Shown here: in pieces, positions 1-7,997 of the stretch
How positions within the stretch are numbered: the first letter of the stretch is position 1
Layout: every line of letters starts with the position of its first letter
DNA from: Gemmatimonadota bacterium
GTDB lineage: Bacteria > Latescibacterota > UBA2968 > UBA8231
NCBI GenBank assembly: GCA_018660835.1
Contig: JABJJN010000105.1
Coordinates: 1-44,906, forward strand
Length of the DNA stretch: 44,906 bases
Direction of reading: 5' to 3'
Position numbers and translations under genes: made by a program
The notes under the pieces: model-generated
What the model saw: only the letters and a program-made list of their open reading frames with translations
Databases searched by the model: none
What the model was told of the DNA's origin: nothing

Positions 1-285
1 ACGACAGACGAGATCAAGAACCCTCAGGATCTCGATATCAGCACCTTCATCAATGGCTCGCGCAAGCAGCACAACAACACGGGCCAGATGCTCTACTACG
101 TGGCCGATATCATCGAGTATATCTCTGCCATCATCACCCTCGAACCAGGTGACATTATCAGCACCGGAACAATTTCGGGTGTGGGTGCCACGACGGGGAC
201 CTTCCTCAAGGATGGTGACCGTGTGGAGATAGAGATCTCCAAGATCGGTGTGCTGAAAAACGACGTGGCTGCGTCGAAGAAGTGA
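1..285 (+). CDS. Fumarylacetoacetate hydrolase (FAH) family protein, C-terminal part
   Basis: The reading frame is open from the first base of the window and ends at the TGA at 283-285, leaving 94 residues of a longer protein. They match the end of the FAH fold: an NG-x-x-x-Q segment followed by NTGQML, then LEPGDIISTGTISGVG, the family's PGDxIxTGTxxGVG loop, then a GDRVEIEISKIGVLKN tail. The usual TGTP proline is replaced by isoleucine. Family members hydrolyse or decarboxylate acyl-pyruvate-type or 2-keto-3-deoxy acid intermediates with a divalent metal; the metal ligands lie in the missing N-terminal part, so the substrate cannot be told. Its stop overlaps the GTG start of the next transporter gene, so the two are probably co-transcribed and the transporter may import the substrate of this pathway (inference). 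Confidence 0.9.
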   Translation, partial: TTDEIKNPQDLDISTFINGSRKQHNNTGQMLYYVADIIEYISAIITLEPGDIISTGTISGVGATTGTFLKDGDRVEIEISKIGVLKNDVAASKK

Positions 286-1574
286 CGTCCGCCTCAGGGG
301 ACGACACCAGTACAGAGCCCGCTTCCGCTACCGAGGAAGCGGGCACAAGAGCTGGCGACTGCCAGACGTCAGGCCCGACTTCCTCTGGATTGTGGAGTCG
401 GGCCTTTGTCGTGCTCTGCGTGCTGTCCTTTCTCGCCGGCGTCGCCGCTGCGCCCTATCAGTCACTCCTGCCAGTCTACGTGGAGGCAGACCTGCAGCGT
501 CTGCCCCTGTTCACCGCCTATCTACGCGCCATCGCCCTGGTTCTCGGAGGCGTTTTCGCAGTGATCGGTGGCAGAATGTGTGATCTGCTCGGTCTGAAGG
601 CGACTCTGTTGATCGGACTCGCCGGCAGCGTCCTCACCGGCCTCGTCTTCCACAACACCCAGGTCCTGACACTGACGGCTCTCGTGCTCGTCATTGGTGC
701 CGCCCAGGGCCCATTGAGCACGGCGGGGCAGAGTTATCTGATCGCAGCAGCCGGTCCCGCACGACTCGGGCTCGGTGGTGCACTCTACTTCCTCAGCGGC
801 ACCCTCGGCAACTCGATCGGAAGTTTCATGACCGGCCTGGTGAAGGACGATTGGGCCTTCAGTGAATTGGGTTCGGTGATGATGGTGACAGTAGGAATCG
901 TCGTCGTCCTCGGCATCCTGCTGTTGCCCGCCACGCAAGGACAACCGCGAGCAGCGGACGGCAAGCGACAGCGAATGGCTTTGTGGTCGTCCTACCGGCC
1001 CTTACTGCGTCAGAGAAATGTTCACCTGTTGATCGGGCTGCGCTTGTCGATCACGACATTCTGGGGCATGGCGTCACTCATCCTTCCTCTGCTCATCTTC
1101 CGCGCCAGTGGCTCAGCGGCGACGACCGCCTTCTATGCCTCTGTATCGCTGGCCTTTGCGGCAGGTGGTCAATTGCTGACAGGTCTGGTGCGCGATCGCT
1201 TCGGTCGCAAGGCGCCCCTGCTTGTCTCAGCGATTGGAATCGTTGTCAGCGCCCTCTTCCTATCCGTCTCAACCGATTCTGTACCGTTGTTGTTTGTCTT
1301 TGGCACAGCGTTGACCACCACAGCGTGGGCCGTGTCGACGCTGGTTCCGGTGCTGATCGCCGAAGTGGCAACCGCTGCGGAGAAGAATCGCCTCGTTGGC
1401 CTGGGCCACTTCGTCTGGAGTGCGGCGATGGTCACCGGCTCGCTTCTTGGAGGTTGGCTGGTGCAGATCGATCCTGCCATCCCCTTTACGTTGGGCGCTG
1501 GATCGGCGGCGATTGGAACCATGTGTGCCTGGCAGCTATGTCGTCGCCTCAAACAGACGATGGCGACGGGGTAG
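282..1574 (+). CDS. MFS transporter
   Basis: This 430-residue membrane protein starts at a GTG overlapping the stop of the FAH gene. About 35 hydrophilic residues precede a series of hydrophobic segments consistent with twelve membrane helices. Between helices 2 and 3 is GGRMCDLLG, a degenerate MFS motif A, and the second half has a clearer copy, GLVRDRFGRK. It should act as a secondary transporter in the inner membrane, but nothing in the sequence defines the solute. It is followed after three bases by a second, dissimilar MFS gene and then an RraA-like gene, so it belongs to a small catabolic or uptake operon. An export role cannot be excluded. Confidence 0.88.
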   Translation: MTSASGDDTSTEPASATEEAGTRAGDCQTSGPTSSGLWSRAFVVLCVLSFLAGVAAAPYQSLLPVYVEADLQRLPLFTAYLRAIALVLGGVFAVIGGRMCDLLGLKATLLIGLAGSVLTGLVFHNTQVLTLTALVLVIGAAQGPLSTAGQSYLIAAAGPARLGLGGALYFLSGTLGNSIGSFMTGLVKDDWAFSELGSVMMVTVGIVVVLGILLLPATQGQPRAADGKRQRMALWSSYRPLLRQRNVHLLIGLRLSITTFWGMASLILPLLIFRASGSAATTAFYASVSLAFAAGGQLLTGLVRDRFGRKAPLLVSAIGIVVSALFLSVSTDSVPLLFVFGTALTTTAWAVSTLVPVLIAEVATAAEKNRLVGLGHFVWSAAMVTGSLLGGWLVQIDPAIPFTLGAGSAAIGTMCAWQLCRRLKQTMATG

Positions 1575-1577
1575 CGT

Positions 1578-2747
1578 ATGCGAAGAGCGCAACTACTGCT
1601 GGTCAGCCTCGCCCACTTCTGTGTGGATTCCTATGCGACCATGCTGGCACCGGTCCTGCCACTGGTCATCGATCGTCTGGGGTTGAGTCTGGCCAGTGCC
1701 GGCATCCTTGGCACCATCGTCTCAGCATGCAACCTTTCCCAACCCCTGTTAGGGATGTGGGCAGACAGGATGCGACGCCGATGGCTCGTGATCGGCGGCC
1801 TCGGACTGGCAGCCATCTTTACGCCATTAATGGGAATAGCCCCTTCGTACTACACCCTCGTCGCAGCGCTGACGATTGGCGGCTTTGGCGTCGCCGCATT
1901 TCACCCCCAGGTCTTCTCTCTGGCGGGAGAACTCAGTGGCGACCGACGTGCGTTCGGTATCGCATTGTTCATCTTTGGTGGCACCCTGGGCCTCGGTGTT
2001 ACGCCGCTGTGGATGCCTTTCTATGCCGAGCGCATTGGTCTTGAATTTCTGCCCGTGGTCACCATCCCGGGACTCATCTTTCTATTTCTGGTCTGGCGCT
2101 GGATCCCACTCGACAATCCGCACTTGGCTGACGATGCGCCGGCGCAGCAGGTCAGCGGCCTGAGCGATGTCGCTGGTGGCCTGGCCATCATCGTTGCCGT
2201 TGTCGTTCTGCGGTCTGTGACGGGTCTTGGATTTGGTTTCTTTCTGGCTGTGCTCTCCAAAGAGCAGGGCATGGGGACCGCCGCTATCGGCATTCCGCTG
2301 GCGGTCTACAACATCTCCGGTGTCGTGGGTGCGCTGCTGTTTGGCTATCTCGCCGATCAGGTCACGCCAAAACCACTTGTTTGGGGATCACTGGCACTTT
2401 CTGCACCCGCCCTGTACGCCTTCCTCCATATGCAGGGACCACTCAGCTACGTCGCCCTCGCCATCGGTGGCGGGCTGTTGCTGTCATCCAATTCGATCCT
2501 TGTCGCTCTCGCCCAGGAGTTGGCCCCACAGCAATCGGGGCTGGCCTCCAGCCTGCCCCTTGGCTTTAGCTGGGGCCTGGCGGGTCTGGCTCTTGGCCCC
2601 ATCGGCTGGGTCGCCGATCGTATCGGAATCGCCGAGACCTTGTCCTGGCTGGTTCTGCTACCACTTGTCACTTCCCTGGTCGCCCTGTTCCTGCCGCGAG
2701 GCGGCGGACGAGGAGGCTCAAGAAAAATCGAAGGAGAACAACAATGA
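1578..2747 (+). CDS. MFS transporter, fosmidomycin-resistance (Fsr)-like
   Basis: A 389-residue protein with about twelve hydrophobic segments. The N-terminus (HFCVDSYATMLAPVLPLV), the NLSQPLLGMWADR stretch and the GFGVAAFHPQ segment are the pattern of the Fsr branch of MFS proteins, which includes drug exporters but also many carriers of unknown solute. The C-terminus is short, charged and cytoplasmic. It begins three bases after the previous MFS gene, and its stop overlaps the start codon of the RraA-like gene in an ATGA arrangement, which indicates translational coupling. Two MFS genes in tandem of different subfamilies suggest either two related substrates or an import/export pair; the sequence does not decide between them. 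Confidence 0.87.
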   Translation: MRRAQLLLVSLAHFCVDSYATMLAPVLPLVIDRLGLSLASAGILGTIVSACNLSQPLLGMWADRMRRRWLVIGGLGLAAIFTPLMGIAPSYYTLVAALTIGGFGVAAFHPQVFSLAGELSGDRRAFGIALFIFGGTLGLGVTPLWMPFYAERIGLEFLPVVTIPGLIFLFLVWRWIPLDNPHLADDAPAQQVSGLSDVAGGLAIIVAVVVLRSVTGLGFGFFLAVLSKEQGMGTAAIGIPLAVYNISGVVGALLFGYLADQVTPKPLVWGSLALSAPALYAFLHMQGPLSYVALAIGGGLLLSSNSILVALAQELAPQQSGLASSLPLGFSWGLAGLALGPIGWVADRIGIAETLSWLVLLPLVTSLVALFLPRGGGRGGSRKIEGEQQ

Positions 2748-3385
2748 ATAATTCGCTGTGGAACAACATCTATACCGCCCTGGCCTGTGATATCATGGAC
2801 GGCATGGGCTATCGCGATCAGGCGCTCTCCTATGACCTGCGACCGGCGCGCGATGACAACTGGTTTGCCGGGCCTGCAGTCACCCTGGATGCCCATGAAA
2901 GTGACGAGAAGAGTGACGATCCCTACGGCAAGATCTTCGAAGCCTATGACCTGGTCAGCGCCGGAGACGTGATCGTCGTAGCAACCAATGGCGAGTTGAA
3001 GTCCGGACTCTGGGGTGAGTTGTTGTCGACGGCTGCCGCTGCCCGTGGGGTACAGGCAATGGTGACGGATGGACTGGTGCGAGACATTCGATTGATGAAT
3101 GACATGGGATTCAGCTGTTTCAGCCGGGGCTATTCACCACTGGATTCAGCGGGTCGTATTCTGCCAACGGCCGTGCAGGTACCGATCACTTGCGGTGGCG
3201 TGACGATTCAGCCCGGTGACTTCATCCTCGCTGACTATGAGGGGGTCATTTCGATTCCTGCCGCCATCAAGGATGAGGTCCTTGTGAAGGCGCAGGAAAA
3301 ACTCGCAGGAGAGAACACAGTGCGAGACGTTCTAGCCTCGGGTCGATCGCCGCGTGAGGTCTTCGACGAGTACGGAATCCTCTAG
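2744..3385 (+). CDS. RraA family protein, putative 4-hydroxy-4-methyl-2-oxoglutarate aldolase-like
   Basis: A 213-residue protein with the conserved RraA core: LWGELLSTAAAARGVQAMVTDG followed by LVRD, a CGG-x-x-x-x-PGD segment and ADYEGV near the C-terminal third. In the HMG aldolase members, the Arg-Asp of VRD and the downstream Asp bind the keto-acid and a divalent metal; these residues are present. The start is well defined by AAGGAG at 2731-2736, seven bases upstream. Known family members are metal-dependent aldolases/decarboxylases of keto acids or inhibitors of RNase E; the catabolic setting with an FAH gene and two transporters favours an enzyme (inference). A second, more distant paralogue lies at 23090-23806. 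Confidence 0.85.
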   Translation: MNNSLWNNIYTALACDIMDGMGYRDQALSYDLRPARDDNWFAGPAVTLDAHESDEKSDDPYGKIFEAYDLVSAGDVIVVATNGELKSGLWGELLSTAAAARGVQAMVTDGLVRDIRLMNDMGFSCFSRGYSPLDSAGRILPTAVQVPITCGGVTIQPGDFILADYEGVISIPAAIKDEVLVKAQEKLAGENTVRDVLASGRSPREVFDEYGIL

Positions 3386-3407
3386 ACACAGCGGATCACA
3401 AACAAGT

Positions 3408-3452
3408 ACCCCCGTCGGTGGTGTAAGTAAAACCACACCATCCGACGGGGGT
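3408..3452 (+). terminator. Long GC-rich hairpin after the RraA gene
   Basis: A 17-base left arm (3408-3424, ACCCCCGTCGGTGGTGT) pairs with 3435-3452 with one bulged T, separated by a ten-base A-rich loop. It lies 23 bases after the stop of the RraA gene, where a transcript end would be expected before the convergent gene. No T-run follows the stem, so it is not a classical intrinsic terminator; it may stabilise the 3' end or work with Rho. Confidence 0.45.
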
Positions 3453-3629
3453 TGCCCTAAGGAGGATTAGGAGGTGTTCGGACCCGCGGAGACCGGCCGA
3501 TCCATCGCGGGCCTACACATGTCATCGGCACTCGACATGGTCTCTTGAGGAAAATGCCAGTCGAAGTTGTAAGTCGTTGTTTTTTTCTATTGTTGGAAAC
3601 CTGTCAAACGACCGACTTACGGCCTGGCC
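3453..3629. other. Intergenic gap with doubled Shine-Dalgarno-like sites and possible tiny ORFs
   Basis: Directly after the hairpin there are two anti-16S-like runs, AAGGAGG at 3459-3465 and AGGAGG at 3470-3474. The first is eight bases before a GTG that opens a 24-codon frame (3474-3548, plus strand), and GAGG at 3547-3550 precedes an ATG at 3554 that opens a 27-codon frame running into the convergent gene. TAAGTCG at 3570-3576 pairs with CGACTTA at 3613-3619. I recognise none of the encoded peptides, and no function is claimed. Confidence 0.2.
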
Positions 3630-4796
3630 TCAGATAGCTGCTAATGCCTGGGAGAAGTCATCCCAGAGATCTTCGGCGGCCTCAATGCCCACTGCGACGC
3701 GAATCAGCTCGTCGCCAATCCCGAGAGCCAGACGTTGTTGCGCTGTCTGGCCCGCATGGGAGGTGACAGCGGGGCGACAGACCAGAGATTCGACCCCTCC
3801 CAGACTCGGTGCATCCACGGCGAGAGCCAACCGATCCAGAACTCGTTGAGCCTGCTCACCATCTCCCTTGATGGCAAAACTCAGAACCCCGCCCCCCTGC
3901 CCTCTGAACCACCGTGAGGCGCGCGTGTGAGCCGCATGCTCAGGAAGCCCGGGATAGTGAACGGCCGCCACTTTATCGTGCTCGTGCAGGCGCTCGGCGA
4001 GAAATTGCGCATTGTGACATTGCTGCGTCATACGCAGATCCAGTGTCTTGAGTCCACGATGCAAAAGAAAACAGGCGTGCGGATCGAGAATTCCGCCAAG
4101 ATGGTTGAGTCGGTGTGTGATCCGTGCAATATGCTCTGCCGAAGACGCCACACAGCCTGCGACAATATCCGAGTGGCCATTGAGATACTTGGTGGCACTG
4201 TGCAATTCGACGTCGATGCCCATCGACAGGGGCTGAAAGATTGCAGGAGAAGCAAAGGTATTGTCGATGAGAGAGATCAGTGAATGCTGTCGGCAGAAGT
4301 CGACGACGGCTGGTAGATCAGGCACCTGAAGTAGCGGATTGCTCATGGTCTCGACGTAGAAGATGCGGGTTTCAGGCCGCAGCGCTTTTGTCCACGCAGC
4401 GGGATCTTCGATATCGACGAAGTCCACATCGATCCCCATGTCTGCCGCTTCTTCCTGAAGAAAGCTGAGTGTCCCACCGTAGAGACAATCCTGAGCGAGG
4501 ATATGATCTCCCGCCCGCACGAGACTCAGAATCGCCGTGCTGATTGCCGCCATACCAGAGCCGGTGACCAACGCCGCCTCCGCCTCGCACAATCCGGCGA
4601 GCTTACCAGCCAGACGTTGGTGGTTCGGAGAATTGCTCAGCCTCAAATAGCGGATGTCGTCATAGGCTGTGCCCTCTTCCGGCGTCGCGGCTCGATAGGT
4701 GGCACTCTGAAAAATAGGTAGCGTCACGGATCCTTCGATGCGAGGCTCTTCACTGTCGTGGATCAGACGTGTCGCCAGCTGATGTCGTTTGTTCAT
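3630..4796 (-). CDS. Trans-sulfuration family PLP enzyme (cystathionine gamma-synthase / beta- or gamma-lyase type)
   Basis: A 388-residue Cys/Met-metabolism PLP enzyme of normal family length. The PLP lysine is in SATKYLNGHSD (Lys203), the cofactor-binding Asp is in DNTFASP (Asp178), the YGGT tyrosine is Tyr107, and SLGGVESL closes the active site. Members interconvert cysteine, homocysteine and cystathionine or eliminate thiols such as methanethiol; specificity cannot be read with confidence. The ATG overlaps the stop of the upstream FolC/ATP-grasp fusion as ATGA, so the two are translationally coupled. That pairing is unusual for a plain methionine-pathway gene and suggests a shared pathway or amino-acid substrate (inference). 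Confidence 0.9.
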   Translation of the reverse strand: MNKRHQLATRLIHDSEEPRIEGSVTLPIFQSATYRAATPEEGTAYDDIRYLRLSNSPNHQRLAGKLAGLCEAEAALVTGSGMAAISTAILSLVRAGDHILAQDCLYGGTLSFLQEEAADMGIDVDFVDIEDPAAWTKALRPETRIFYVETMSNPLLQVPDLPAVVDFCRQHSLISLIDNTFASPAIFQPLSMGIDVELHSATKYLNGHSDIVAGCVASSAEHIARITHRLNHLGGILDPHACFLLHRGLKTLDLRMTQQCHNAQFLAERLHEHDKVAAVHYPGLPEHAAHTRASRWFRGQGGGVLSFAIKGDGEQAQRVLDRLALAVDAPSLGGVESLVCRPAVTSHAGQTAQQRLALGIGDELIRVAVGIEAAEDLWDDFSQALAAI

Positions 4797-6877
4797 CGTA
4801 CGAACCTGTCGATGAGCCCCTCATAGAGGCGGATGAAGTCTTCGCGGCCATTGCTGCGATTGTAGAAATAGCAGAACGGATTCGGATTCAGTTCCAGGAT
4901 CGTGAGTCCATCCGCCGCATCGATCACATCGATGGCGTAGAACCCAAGATCGATGACCTGCGCGATACGGCTTGCGAGGTCAGACATTCGGGATAGCAGA
5001 TCGGCATCATCGACTCGCACGGCGCGGCCAGAGCTGTGATGAAGGGGATTCAGATCACCGTCGACGGCCCCCTCGCTGTCGCTCTGTTTGCCATAGGCCA
5101 GGAGCAACTCCCCCCCCGTGGCGAGAACTCGATATTCTGCGCCGGACACGAAGGCCTGGATCAGCAGCAGATTGTCGAGGAATCCAGCATTCTCGAACAA
5201 ACTCTGCAGTCGCCGCCCGGCAGCAGCGCCATCCACTTCCGGATACACTCCCTGTGACACGGAGCTGCGTGGCTTCTTGATCACGACGGGATAGCTCAAC
5301 TGGCTGTCCACATCGTCAATCATCTGCTGCACATTGTCGTGTGTCTTGTAGCGACTGAAACGATCATCTGCATAGGGATTGAAGACCTGCAAAGCCTTGG
5401 GCACGAGCAGGTGCGCCGCCTCAAAGATCTCTTGCTGATAGCCCTTGTCTTCGGCCAGACGGGCGGCAACGTAGTCATTAAAGGGATGTTTGTTGCGATA
5501 GAACAGAAGTGGTCGGACGCCTCCCTCCAGACGCCTGACGTTGCCGTCGGCGGACACAGGCTGCATCTGTAACCCCTTGCGCCGGCACGCCGCTTCCAGG
5601 CAGATCAGACTCTCCTGGGCCACATCTTCACTGATGCCCTCCGCCTCGTGGGGCAGATGTAGAATTTCACGCGTTCGCGCGATCAGGTAGAGGGATCCCG
5701 TGACGCAGACTGGCCCGGTATTTCCAGCCTCACGCAAGGCTTCCTCAATGCTGAGGTTTACTTGCGTCTCGATCCCCTGCGGTGCGATCGCCGCCAGGGC
5801 CTCAGCGCTCATCGCCTTGGGATGGTCGACCTGCGTGAGGACGAAACGACTCGCCACCTTCGACAGCGCCGCAAGAACGCCGGCTGCATCGTGCCCCCGC
5901 AGCAAGGCAACGACGAAACACCAGCGCGCGCCAAGGGGAAGGAGAGCTTCTGCGAGGGCCTGGGCAGCGGCGGGGTTGTGTGCCCCGTCGAGGACCAGTA
6001 CCGGCTCACGGCGAACGACCTCAAATCGACCCGCATGAGAGAAGTGATCGATCGTGTCCGTGGCGATTCTGGCCGTGATGGCAGGTTGCAGATACTTGGC
6101 CACAGCAAGAGATAGTCGCGCATTGTCGACGAATGTGCAGGGGCGCTCGTCGCTGGCTGCCAGCGGCATCACCTTCTGCGACCTGTCCACAACGGATATG
6201 GGAATCTCGGCCTTGGCGCAGTGCTGGCGCATGTGATCGAGCACATTCCTGTCCTGTGCTGCCATCGTGAACAGCGGCTGACCAGGACGGGCGATGGGTA
6301 GCTTCTCATCAGTGATCTCGATGAGACTGTTTCCCAGAATTTCACAGTGATCGAGGCTGATTCTGGTCAGGACAGCCAGATCGTGATCCCAGGCATTGGT
6401 GCTGTCATACCGACCACCCAGACCCACTTCGTAAATGGCGATATCCACCTCATGCCGCGCGAACAGATCGGCAGCAAGGGCCGTAAGGGCTTCGAACCGA
6501 GAGAATTCGCCAAGTTCCTCCGTGGCGAATCCACGTGTAGCATCGTAAAGGCGAGTGAGTCCGTCAGCCCAGTCATCTTTTGACAGAAGTTGACCGTCGA
6601 CGCGAATGCGCTCGCGCTGGCTGTGCAGATGGGGCGACGTATACAGCCCGCATCGCAGTCCGGTAGCCTGCAGCAAACTCGCCAGCAGGCCGGCAACCGT
6701 CCCTTTGCCATTGGTGCCGCCGACGATGACACTGCGCACGCCCTCCTGCGGGTCACCCAGGCGACACAGGAGGCTGCGGACACGAGGCAGATAGTCTTCC
6801 ACTGGCCCCAGTGCGGGGCGCCCACGCTCCCAGTCGGGAAGTGTGTCGAGGAAACGCTTGCCACGGAAGTAGTCCAT
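4793..6877 (-). CDS. FolC-type Mur ligase fused to a C-terminal ATP-grasp ligase
   Basis: A 694-residue protein made of two ATP-dependent ligases. Residues 1 to about 410 are a full FolC (dihydrofolate/folylpolyglutamate synthase) module: P-loop GGTNGKGT at 53-60, TSPHL and RERIRVDG at 80-95, YEVGLGGRYDSTNAW at 149-163, LDGAHNP at 296-302 and VTGSLYLIA at 392-400. Residues from about 430 to the end are an ATP-grasp module: RLAEDKGYQQEIF near 473, YPVVIKKP at 529-536 with the nucleotide-binding lysines, and LELNPNP at 661-667 with the metal-binding Glu and Asn. FolC proteins are normally about 420 residues without this addition. Both modules activate carboxylates as acyl-phosphates and form amide bonds, so a dual ligase is expected. 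The order is the reverse of cyanophycin synthetase (ATP-grasp then Mur ligase). It follows moaA by six bases and overlaps the PLP enzyme gene. Confidence 0.85.
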   Translation of the reverse strand: MDYFRGKRFLDTLPDWERGRPALGPVEDYLPRVRSLLCRLGDPQEGVRSVIVGGTNGKGTVAGLLASLLQATGLRCGLYTSPHLHSQRERIRVDGQLLSKDDWADGLTRLYDATRGFATEELGEFSRFEALTALAADLFARHEVDIAIYEVGLGGRYDSTNAWDHDLAVLTRISLDHCEILGNSLIEITDEKLPIARPGQPLFTMAAQDRNVLDHMRQHCAKAEIPISVVDRSQKVMPLAASDERPCTFVDNARLSLAVAKYLQPAITARIATDTIDHFSHAGRFEVVRREPVLVLDGAHNPAAAQALAEALLPLGARWCFVVALLRGHDAAGVLAALSKVASRFVLTQVDHPKAMSAEALAAIAPQGIETQVNLSIEEALREAGNTGPVCVTGSLYLIARTREILHLPHEAEGISEDVAQESLICLEAACRRKGLQMQPVSADGNVRRLEGGVRPLLFYRNKHPFNDYVAARLAEDKGYQQEIFEAAHLLVPKALQVFNPYADDRFSRYKTHDNVQQMIDDVDSQLSYPVVIKKPRSSVSQGVYPEVDGAAAGRRLQSLFENAGFLDNLLLIQAFVSGAEYRVLATGGELLLAYGKQSDSEGAVDGDLNPLHHSSGRAVRVDDADLLSRMSDLASRIAQVIDLGFYAIDVIDAADGLTILELNPNPFCYFYNRSNGREDFIRLYEGLIDRFVR

Positions 6878-6883
6878 GAGAAA

Positions 6884-7933
6884 TCAACCGCCGCGCGTGT
6901 GCATCTCGCGCCGTGGATCCTGGCGCAACTCCTGGATCTGATAGAGCGCCCCACGTTCGGGGACATCGAGACGCTGCTCAGCACCGCGATCATCACGCTG
7001 CCCCCAGACCTGTGCAATGCGGGTCGTCAGCTGCTCTGCTGTGGCTCCTTCGCGCAGCATCGAGCGCAGATCGATGCCATCACCTGCGTAGAGGCACAGA
7101 TACCAAAAGCCATCCGCCGTCAGGCGACTGCGATCGCAGGTTCGACAGAATGGCTGCGTCGTGGAGGCGATGATCCCGACACGGGCCCCATTGGGCAACG
7201 TGAAAGATTCTGCCGGCGCCGCCCCCCGAGATGGTTCAGGTGTAACGGGCCCGAAATGAGCGGCCAATCTCGTTAGGATGTCCTCGCGCGTCACAACGCG
7301 CTCTGCAGACCACAGAGTGGCGCCCCCGACATCCATGTATTCGATAAATCTCGCCTGCGCGCCATGATCAGTGGCAAAATCGACGAGATCGATGAGTTCG
7401 TCATCGTTGAAATCCTGCATGACGACGGTATTGAGTTTCAGTTCATCAAAGCCGACTTCACTGGCGGCACGAATCCCCTTGAGGACATCGTCGAGTGCAG
7501 CCCGTCGGGTGAGCGTTTCGAAACGCCCAGGCTTCAGAGAATCAAGGCTGACAGTAATGCGCTTCAACCCGGCATCGCGCAGGGGCCCCGCCCAGCGTGC
7601 CAACTGCGTGGCATTTGTCGTCAGGGCCAGATCCTCAACACCCGACCGCCTCGCCAGATCGCGGATCAGATCAACAAGCCCCGAGCGCAGGAGCGGTTCG
7701 CCACCCGTTAGTCGCACCCGCCGGACGCCCCGTGAGACAAAGGCGTCGACGAGGCGCAGAATCTCGTCAAAGGTGAGAATGCCCTCTTTGGGCAACCACG
7801 TGTAGTCTTCTTCCGGCATGCAGTATGCACAGCGAAGATCACACCGGTCGATGACGCTGACCCGCAGTGAGCGCAATGGGCGACCGAGGGCATCGACGGA
7901 AACGCCGGGGGATTGAGAGGTTTGTTTTGTCAT
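6884..7933 (-). CDS. moaA: MoaA, GTP 3',8-cyclase (molybdenum cofactor biosynthesis)
   Basis: A 349-residue radical SAM enzyme that turns GTP into the cyclic precursor of molybdopterin. The radical SAM cluster is C31-x3-C35-x2-C38 in DRCDLRCAYC, and the second cluster appears as C-x2-C-x13-C in FCRTC...C. LTGGEPLLR and VSLDSL are typical. The protein ends in Gly-Gly (348-349), the C-terminal pair required in characterised MoaA proteins, which argues for true MoaA rather than a divergent relative. No other moa or moe gene is in the window; instead it stands six bases upstream of the FolC/ATP-grasp fusion. Both act on pterin-type chemistry, which may be the reason for the pairing (inference). 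Confidence 0.95.
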   Translation of the reverse strand: MTKQTSQSPGVSVDALGRPLRSLRVSVIDRCDLRCAYCMPEEDYTWLPKEGILTFDEILRLVDAFVSRGVRRVRLTGGEPLLRSGLVDLIRDLARRSGVEDLALTTNATQLARWAGPLRDAGLKRITVSLDSLKPGRFETLTRRAALDDVLKGIRAASEVGFDELKLNTVVMQDFNDDELIDLVDFATDHGAQARFIEYMDVGGATLWSAERVVTREDILTRLAAHFGPVTPEPSRGAAPAESFTLPNGARVGIIASTTQPFCRTCDRSRLTADGFWYLCLYAGDGIDLRSMLREGATAEQLTTRIAQVWGQRDDRGAEQRLDVPERGALYQIQELRQDPRREMHTRGG

Positions 7934-7959
7934 AGCTGGTTGGACGAGAGGGAGGGATG

Positions 7960-7969
7960 AATATACGGG
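7960..7969 (-). promoter_or_regulatory. Possible -10 element upstream of moaA
   Basis: In the 64-base gap between the Gfo/Idh gene and moaA the minus strand reads GCCCGTATATTC, the same twelve bases found at the better promoter before tRNA-Leu (35229-35240). The TATATT lies about 27 bases before the moaA start. I see no good -35 hexamer, so the call rests on the shared extended -10 sequence. Confidence 0.35.
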
Positions 7970-7997
7970 CGCACTTCTGTGAGCCTACGAGTATCAG

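Noticed and set aside
983..2044. 353-codon plus-strand frame across the junction of the two MFS genes
   Set aside because: It is out of frame with two well-supported membrane proteins and its composition (rich in Arg, Cys, Trp, Ser) is that of a shadow.
3570..3619. TAAGTCG/CGACTTA inverted repeat with T-run as an intrinsic terminator
   Set aside because: The seven-base stem has a 36-base loop and the T-run is inside the loop, so it does not fit a terminator in either direction.
4793..6877. Identification as cyanophycin synthetase
   Set aside because: Domain order is reversed, and the Mur-ligase part carries FolC motifs (GSLYL, YEVGLGGR-x-DSTN) rather than those of CphA.
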